64,000 bases of DNA from the NCBI RefSeq assembly GCF_003589595.1, contig NW_020656077.1:8014770-8078769 (forward strand). Reading direction: 5' to 3'. The position numbers were made by a program, and so were the translations under genes. The notes under the pieces were generated by a model. It did no database searches, had not been told where the DNA came from, and saw only the letters and a list, made by a program, of their open reading frames with translations. The first letter of the stretch is position 1; the number at the start of each line of letters is the position of its first letter. This document shows positions 58,096 to 64,000 of the stretch, piece after piece. The DNA is from Hyposmocoma kahamanoa (lineage: Eukaryota; Arthropoda; Insecta; Lepidoptera; Cosmopterigidae).

Positions 58096-59500
58096 GTGTT
58101 CCATTTGTATTTCCATATACTTTTTAGTTATATTGGTTTTTAACTAGAGAAAATTGATATAAGCAACATTTTTTGAGGTTCATAATTAACATCAATGTTA
58201 CTTCTGTAGTGCAGAGTTAAATATTATTCTGCGATGGTTTTTGAGTTTTCTAACAACTTTGAAGTTGAGTCAAGGAAGACTTGTCGGTGTCACAACTATT
58301 GGCATTTGCAATAATTAATTGTCTCAACCTTGGAAAAATCATGACAAATGCAAACGAGGTTTAAAATAAATTCTCAAAACGCAAGTCTTGATACATTCAG
58401 ATACAAATATTTACAACGTCATCAATATGTACGTATTTAAAATGATCAAATGAAAATGAATGAAAAACTCCAAACTTTTTTCGAAGTTTTATGAAATAAT
58501 TGTAATATCATTTGATAATGTGTTTTAGGACTGATATAAATTTTGGTCGCGACTAGGGGAATGCAATACGGAAAATCCGTAATTCACAAAATCCGGATTT
58601 ATCCTAAATTTAGAAATCAGGATTTTTAAATAAAATCGAACAGTAATTTACTTGCAAACAGAACTTTGTAAGTTTGTGCAACAGAATCCGCAGCGGATTA
58701 AATGATAAAACAATTGACGCTGTATCATTTTTAACGTCTCTTTTATTTCAGAGAAAAAATGTTATTTCTAAACACTTCCTTTGATTTTTGGTCGAAGTGG
58801 TGTTTTTGCTAATTTTTTTTGTACATTTTGTTTTATAGTATTTTGAAATATTTAATGGCTAATGTTTATTAATTTGTGCCTATCTTCTGTAAAGAGCCCT
58901 CGTGATTGACAAATCCTATGTGTTATGTATGGATCTCAATTATTTGATTGATATATTTTTTAAGTAGACCGCTATCGAATTCTTAGTTTTCCGAAAAATA
59001 AAAAATCCGGATTTCAAATACGATCTGGATTTACATTTGCAAATCATTTTCATCATTTGCAAATGCAAAATGGGTTTTGTCCTTTTGGTTACATTACCAT
59101 TTCTTTTTAGGAAGTTATTAATGCAATTACCCTCACTCAGCATAATATTTTCGCCATGCAGATGTAAGATTCACAAGATTTTTTAATGTCTCTGGTAAGT
59201 ATTGACGGGAAAATCGCCTTGCGACCGTTTGTACTCGGTATAATGCACACGCAATTACTTATTTAATTTTACTCTATCGACAAAATATTGGCATAATGAT
59301 TCACGATTTAACAAATTTATATTAATCTTATGCACTAAATATAATTTATATTATGTATGTTTTAAAATACTAATAAAAATGTATTAAAAAAGACATAAAA
59401 TGGTTATAAAGATAATAATAAGATAAGGCGTCGTTATTTCATATTGTGTTTCGTTCTGAAAAGCTTATTATTTCACTTTTTACATAGTGCAAGTCCCATG
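58096..59500. other. AT-rich sequence 3' of the PCGF3-like gene
   Basis: No gene. Repeated AAATCCGGATTT-type words (58590-58640 and 59005-59025, partly inverted) suggest a degraded TIR element of about 0.5 kb between 58555 and 59060. Confidence 0.4.
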
Positions 59501-59590
59501 GCGCGTGCTCATTTATGAAAAGGTTACCCTGACACTGTGTAGCGGGTATCAGCTGACACCCTGATGCATCAGGAGTACCAGGGCGTGGGT

Positions 59591-59716
59591 TCACAAATCT
59601 ATTTTGGGTCTGTACTGCAATCGCAGCGGCGGGTCACGAAACCTCCAACGCGTCACATACACGAACTTGAGTGTGTGGTCCTTGCCTAGTAACTCATCAT
59701 TACACAGGATATCAAT
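59591..59716 (-). CDS. Pcgf3: PCGF3 / l(3)73Ah-like Polycomb RING protein, last coding exon
   Basis: After acceptor TATTTCAG (59717) this 126-nt exon encodes 41 residues, IDILCNDELLGKDHTLKFVY then VTRWRFRDPPLRLQYRPKID-Leu, and a TGA at 59591-59593. LCN-(D/E)-E-(L/I)-LGKDHTLKFV and TRWRF are diagnostic of the C-terminal RAWUL (ubiquitin-like) domain of PCGF3/PCGF5. In non-canonical PRC1 complexes this domain mediates partner binding while the N-terminal RING contacts the RING1 ubiquitin ligase. The exon joins in phase 0 to 60867-61010 across a 1.15-kb intron filled with repeats. No canonical AATAAA is evident in the first few hundred bases downstream on the minus strand; only AT-rich variants are seen. 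Confidence 0.93.
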   Translation of the reverse strand: MDILCNDELLGKDHTLKFVYVTRWRFRDPPLRLQYRPKIDL

Positions 59717-60866
59717 CTGAAATAGGCATACATTACTTTTTTTTAAAAGCACAGTAAAAACTTAAAAAAACGTCGCTGTTTATCATTTTTAGTATATAAT
59801 ATATTTAGATATAAACTCCATGAACCACCAAGCTCTCACAGAGGTATGTACACACAACCATGTAATCCGACAATGAATCAAAAGACATAGCGGCTCAGAA
59901 CGACACAGAAGATGACGTGCATCCCGATACAGAACTCTTCGATATATTAACCGAATCGTTCGATCGCGCTTTCAGAGCTATTCAGAACATTCGAGCTAAG
60001 TTCGGTTCGGCTTCGGATACAATATCGTTATTGAACAGCATTTACAGAGTTAGTCGGTGAAATAGATTATATGAAAAATGAAAATTCTTTTATACACATT
60101 TTTAAGACTATAAAGGCCTAAAATATCGGATTGCATTTGTCTTGCATTAAAATAAATTGATAAAATTGAACACAATCTAGACTTTATTTAGTAACTTTGA
60201 TTCGATAACTGTGTGCTCAATAACGTTTGTAGCCTTTGCCGGTCGAGAAGTTCGAGTAATGGTACGGGTGTGACGTCATTTCGGTTCGGTTTCGAATGAA
60301 CGACATTTGACGTTCCGGGTGTTGTGAATAAAAATGAAAAGAAATCGGTCGACTACTGAGTTATCGTAAGGTTCTGAGTCGACCCCCCGGCCAGACAGGA
60401 GTCGGAGATAGATGCTGGATGGATGCAGAGTAGACTCACTCTCGATCTCCGTCAGACATCCGTCCGAAACAATTACTGCCAAATAAGCAATACTTGACCA
60501 AATGAAAAGACGCGTGATGCGAATGAAGCTTCATTCTTGATACTTGTCTTTTAATCCCTAGCCTACCTAATGGTCAAAAGCATGTACACACAATGATAGA
60601 AAAATTTTTCATAACAAGACTTTTCACACCCTACTATAATGCTCCGGCGTGGCCAACTACAGGGCAAAGTACTTTGGAGTGCCGAGCTCCCCGAAGTCGT
60701 CAGCAAACCCAGAAAGGCACTGAGATTCTTGGAAGAGCTTGGGTGGCACGAGGGCACCCACCACACGGAAAACAGGCGCCTGGACATCGAATTGCGGACA
60801 TAAGCCCGTTTACATACCATACCATCATTTTAGTACATTGCAAAATACTTAGAAACGAAAACTTAC
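59717..60866 (-). other. Last intron of the PCGF3-like gene
   Basis: 1150-bp intron with consensus GTAAGT donor and TTTCAG acceptor, occupied mainly by the family D element (59923-60388) and, at 60640-60800, a GC-richer segment resembling a lepidopteran dispersed repeat (GCGCCTGGACATCGAATTGC, echoed near 61920). Confidence 0.75.
59923..60388 (-). mobile_element. TIR element family D, copy 2
   Basis: Reverse-orientation relative of 29712-30190: CCCGATACAGAACTCTTCGA at one end, GGTTCTGAGTCGACCCCCC at the other; shares TTGTGAATAAAAATGAAAAG and the AAAATTGAACACAATCTAGA block. Sits inside the last PCGF3-like intron. Confidence 0.8.
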
Positions 60867-61010
60867 TTCTCTATATTTTTCAATGCCATTTAAAACTTTC
60901 TTAGCTATAAACTTCTTCAGATGCGTTATTGTAGCTTGCGCAGAGCATCTGATGTAACTTCTTTTTAAAGTACGCAACGAGGTAGATTTACATTCGAGGC
61001 ACACATTCAC
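60867..61010 (-). CDS. Pcgf3: PCGF3 / l(3)73Ah-like Polycomb RING protein, penultimate exon
   Basis: This exon is exactly 48 codons, from acceptor TATTTTCAG (61011) to a consensus donor GAA|GTAAGT (60866). It encodes VNVCLECKSTSLRTLKRSYI, then RCSAQATITHLKKFIAKKVL and NGIEKYRE. This is the first half of the RAWUL domain: the LK-x3-IRCS-x-QAT-(V/I)-x-HLKKFIAKK block is characteristic of the PCGF family. Splicing to the next exon gives an uninterrupted KYRE-IDILCN. The RING finger and linker exons that should lie upstream (higher coordinates, minus strand) were not recognised between 61.0 and 64.0 kb and probably lie outside the window. Confidence 0.92.
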
Positions 61011-62919
61011 CTGAAAATACAATAAAGAGAATATTAATATGCACCCAAAGACAGCATGAACTCTAAAGTGTCTTCAGGTATACAGGAGCAATTCCCGACC
61101 TGCGGTCCGCCAGAATACGTGTGGAGGGCCGCATCTACTTCCGTGAGCTTCGTCATGTTTGTCCGGTTAGCAAATCTTCTAGTTACCTATTTTACCAAAA
61201 TAAATAATTGCATATAAAATGGAATTATTTACTTAAATCCTAATTATTATTACGTGAAACAATTCTAATAACCATGTTTGATCCACAGACATGCATAAAC
61301 AACACAGAATGTCATCAAAAAAACTTAACATACACATATGTAGCTAAAGTATGGATAAACAAAAGAGACTCTCCTACCTATCTTTTGAAAATGTAGTGAT
61401 AACTTGAAGCAAACCGAAGTTTAACGCAAGCATATTACGTTCAACGCTTTTGCAAATACTAGGAGTGCACAAACTTACAGGTAGGTATCGTGGAACTCAA
61501 AGACGTCTTACGATCAAAGTACCTAGAGTGAAGCCGCAGTATCTTACAAAATAACAATGAATTACAAACATAGAATAAATGCAGGGCGTAACAGAAAGGC
61601 GTAGTCATATTAAAGGACCTAAACGTGTACTTGATTTAGACCCTCTGTGCAAAATATCAAACGAAAATGAGTTACAAAAAAGATTATATAAATTATTTCA
61701 ATTTTAAATTAGAGAAAATCTAGCAGTACGTTAATTACGAGCACCTCATTCATAAAAGAACAGAAAACTCCCCAAAAACGAAATGCCGACAAAACATTAT
61801 ATCGTCGACTAAATTTGTAAACCACATAACCTCCATTGATGTAAACTTTTCTGTAGGCACAAAAAACAGTAAATCCATAAATAATTATATGCTTATACCT
61901 TTATTACACGCAAAATGGGCGCCTTGACGTCGAGTCGCGGACACCAGCCCGTTACACCAAGTACACCTTTATTTTATAACTAAATGAACGCCTACAAATT
62001 TATTTAAAGCTTCAGTTGCCCGATATGGCGCTTGAAAAGTAAAAGGGAATTTCCTCCAAAAACGGAGTCATGAGGTTTTCAAATATAGCCGACGATACGT
62101 ATGTATACATATTATACGTTCAACTTCATATTTTGAATTCTTTTCAATTGCAACTAGACTGATATTAAACTAAAACATTTAAATAACATCAATTTATTGC
62201 AAGTTTAGGTTTTCAGGTACACCTGTAGGTAATTCATGCAATTTTAATACAGTAATAAGTAGCACAACAGGTAGTTGACAAATGTTCTACTACATATAAT
62301 TGTATGTCAGTGTCCATAAACAATGTGTATGTGTGTCTGTGCTTGGCTGTGTGTATGTGTGTTAGTGTGTATAAGTTATTTATTTACGACAACGTTGTAA
62401 TAGTAGGTTATATGTACTCACCGGTCCATGCGGTCGTTAATCATGTACATACTTGTTGTAGTATACCTAACTCACTGCACGCAATGCACGTGCACAGCTA
62501 ACACATAATAAAATAAGGCCCAAATTGTCGATCCTGTCGCATTAAGCATATTTCCGCCGGTACATGAAATGTTCTACTCTTTGCGGCATATGCGGAGAGA
62601 TTCGACTGAAGGCAATTTGTTTGTGCCATTTCACCTCTTCTGGGCTGTCCCACTGCTCGACTTTCAACCTTGAAACGACCCACTATTTTGCAGTCGTAGC
62701 ACTATCCTCCTAAAGCATTCTCGCGAAGTAAAAGGTCGATGTGGATATTCTGGGATGCCATTGATAAACTGCTCCCAACAAATTTGACGAGCCTGTTGCA
62801 AGCTACCATCAATCGCGACATATTGGAAAATAATCAAATAATGGAGCGTTAATGTTTAGTCCTCACAATGCATAGGGCGGTTAATGATTAGTCTAAACAC
62901 TTAAAAATCATTAGACAAA
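61011..62919 (-). other. Upstream intron or flank of the PCGF3-like gene
   Basis: I could not find a RING-finger exon (Cys/His spacing of C3HC4) on the minus strand here. Contains a TG-rich patch (62315-62370) and a repeat fragment near 61915. Confidence 0.5.
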
Positions 62920-63070
62920 TCAAAAATCATCATAGTCTGGTGGCAAAGGTGATCTACCTTTGATTTCACAGTCGGTTTTAGGATTCTCTTTCCATGGTAC
63001 ACAGTTTAATTGGGTTATATTTTTGCGATTATTATTAGAACCCTGGTCACCCGAGTTGGAAACGACAGGG
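62920..63070 (-). CDS. Possible terminal coding exon of an unidentified gene
   Basis: On the minus strand a plausible acceptor (GATATCTTTAACAG|C) is followed by 49 open codons ending in TGA at 62920-62922. The segment includes NITQLNCVPWKENPKTDCEI and a hydrophilic end, GRSPLPPDYDDF. Composition and codon texture look coding rather than repeat-derived, and I did not see this stretch elsewhere in the window. A second reading would end it earlier at AAAG|GTAGAT as an internal exon, but that phase does not fit the PCGF3-like exon at 61010. I do not recognise the protein. It could be the 3' end of a neighbouring minus-strand gene, a PCGF3-locus alternative exon, or a chance open frame. Confidence 0.35.
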
Positions 63071-63261
63071 CTGTTAAAGATATCGTAATATAGTAGCAAT
63101 ACATCAAGTTATCAATAATAATAAAGAAATCCCAATTTTTAACTCATAGCTGCAACAAAAACAAATTTGCAACCCTGGAGAAGGATAGAACAAAAGAGAC
63201 TCATATCTGTATTCTGTACACTATTAGTATCCATACTTTTCAGATTGCAATACGAATAATC

Positions 63262-63735
63262 TCAGTACAGAGTACTAAAAAAACCGACCTCGTACGTGGA
63301 ATGACATCTATTTGCCAAGTTTTGTTGAAATCGGTTATCGGAAAGTGTGCAAACCCGGATTCATCCCCTAGTTCGCCAAAGGAGATTTGATATGACATGA
63401 TATGATTTGACACAGGAAGATAATAAAAATCGGTTCTCACTACTCAAAGTATATTGAGAGAGAAAAAACGCCTTGAATTGGAGAATAGCAAAACCAACCA
63501 TTAAAATAATTGCTCCTAATAATAAAATTTAGGCGCTATTTTTAAAAATGAATCGTGAACAGCCATCCTTAGAGGTGGATGATTTTCCTCAAAATTAAAT
63601 GGGCCCACTATGGAGGTACCCTCTTTCCAACAAAAATAGAATCATAAAAATCGGTTCACAAATACCGGAGTTATCGCGTATACGAAAAAAACACATAGTC
63701 GAATTGAGAACCTCCTCCTTTTGTGAAGTCGGTTA
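63262..63735 (+). repeat. Dispersed repeat family G, long copy
   Basis: Long partner of 7160-7620 (GAGTACTAAAAAAACCGACC, AACGCCTTGAATTGGAGAAT, GAGGTACCCTCTTTCCAACA, CGAATTGAGAACCTCCTCCT). Confidence 0.8.
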
Positions 63736-64000
63736 AAAATTAGGTTATATAATGAAAAATACACTTTTATTTATAGTAAAATAAGAATTAACACAAGAAA
63801 TTACATTTAAGATAAATATTTACAATATACAAAGAATATAGTTAGACTATACACCCCCACCCATAAAATTTATTTTGTAAAACATCTTAAGTCTTTATTA
63901 CCCTACTAAAACATAAAGTCGTTCCACTGACAACATTTGATAACTGCTTGATAACATTTTTAAACTCAAACAATATTTCGCGAACTACATGTTTCCGGCA

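Overview
The window looks like a stretch of a lepidopteran (moth or butterfly) nuclear genome. It is AT-rich, has almost no long ORFs, carries multi-exon genes with GT-AG splice sites, and is crowded with repeat types typical of Lepidoptera: tRNA-derived SINEs, truncated non-LTR elements with microsatellite tails, and short terminal-inverted-repeat (TIR) elements. I see no bacterial genes, CRISPR arrays, rRNA genes or complete transposase genes. The order-level assignment is inference from repeat style and protein similarity.

Two protein-coding genes can be supported, both on the minus strand. The first is an R3HCC1/R3HCC1L-type gene (R3H domain followed by a conserved RRM-like C-terminal region) whose recognisable exons are scattered from about 43.4 kb down to 1.36 kb. 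They are the N-terminal and R3H-core exons at 43329-43435 and 42200-42382, a small basic exon at 22717-22783, a large central exon at 20529-21643, and a C-terminal exon at 1358-1479. Splice phases show that at least one exon between 42.2 and 22.8 kb and one between 20.5 and 1.5 kb remain unlocated. The start codon is also unresolved. The second gene is the 3' end of a Polycomb-group RING finger gene of the PCGF3 / l(3)73Ah type: two adjoining exons (60867-61010 and 59591-59716) encode a RAWUL domain up to the stop codon. A third possible terminal exon of an unknown minus-strand gene lies at 62920-63070. Two unassigned plus-strand ORFs lie at 56.8-57.7 kb.

The rest is intronic or intergenic DNA made largely of repeats. 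The best-defined family is a short TIR element (ends CATTGACTTAC) with eight copies, all flanked by 8-bp direct repeats that are exact or nearly so, which points to hAT-type mobilisation. A second TIR family (ends CATCGAGTATA) also has 8-bp target duplications, and its copy at 47.0-48.6 kb contains two nested copies of the first family in opposite orientations. Other items are long foldback elements (8.2-8.9, 19.1-19.9, 55.4-55.9 kb), a tandemly duplicated foldback block (40.2-40.7 kb), a TIR element inserted in a Jockey-like reverse-transcriptase relic (29.3-30.3 kb), several SINEs and many RT C-terminal relics.

Layout: 0-43.5 kb, the R3HCC1L-like gene with repeat-filled introns; 43.5-59.5 kb, intergenic and repeat-rich with the two orphan ORFs; 59.5-64 kb, the PCGF3-like 3' end and its upstream intron or flank.
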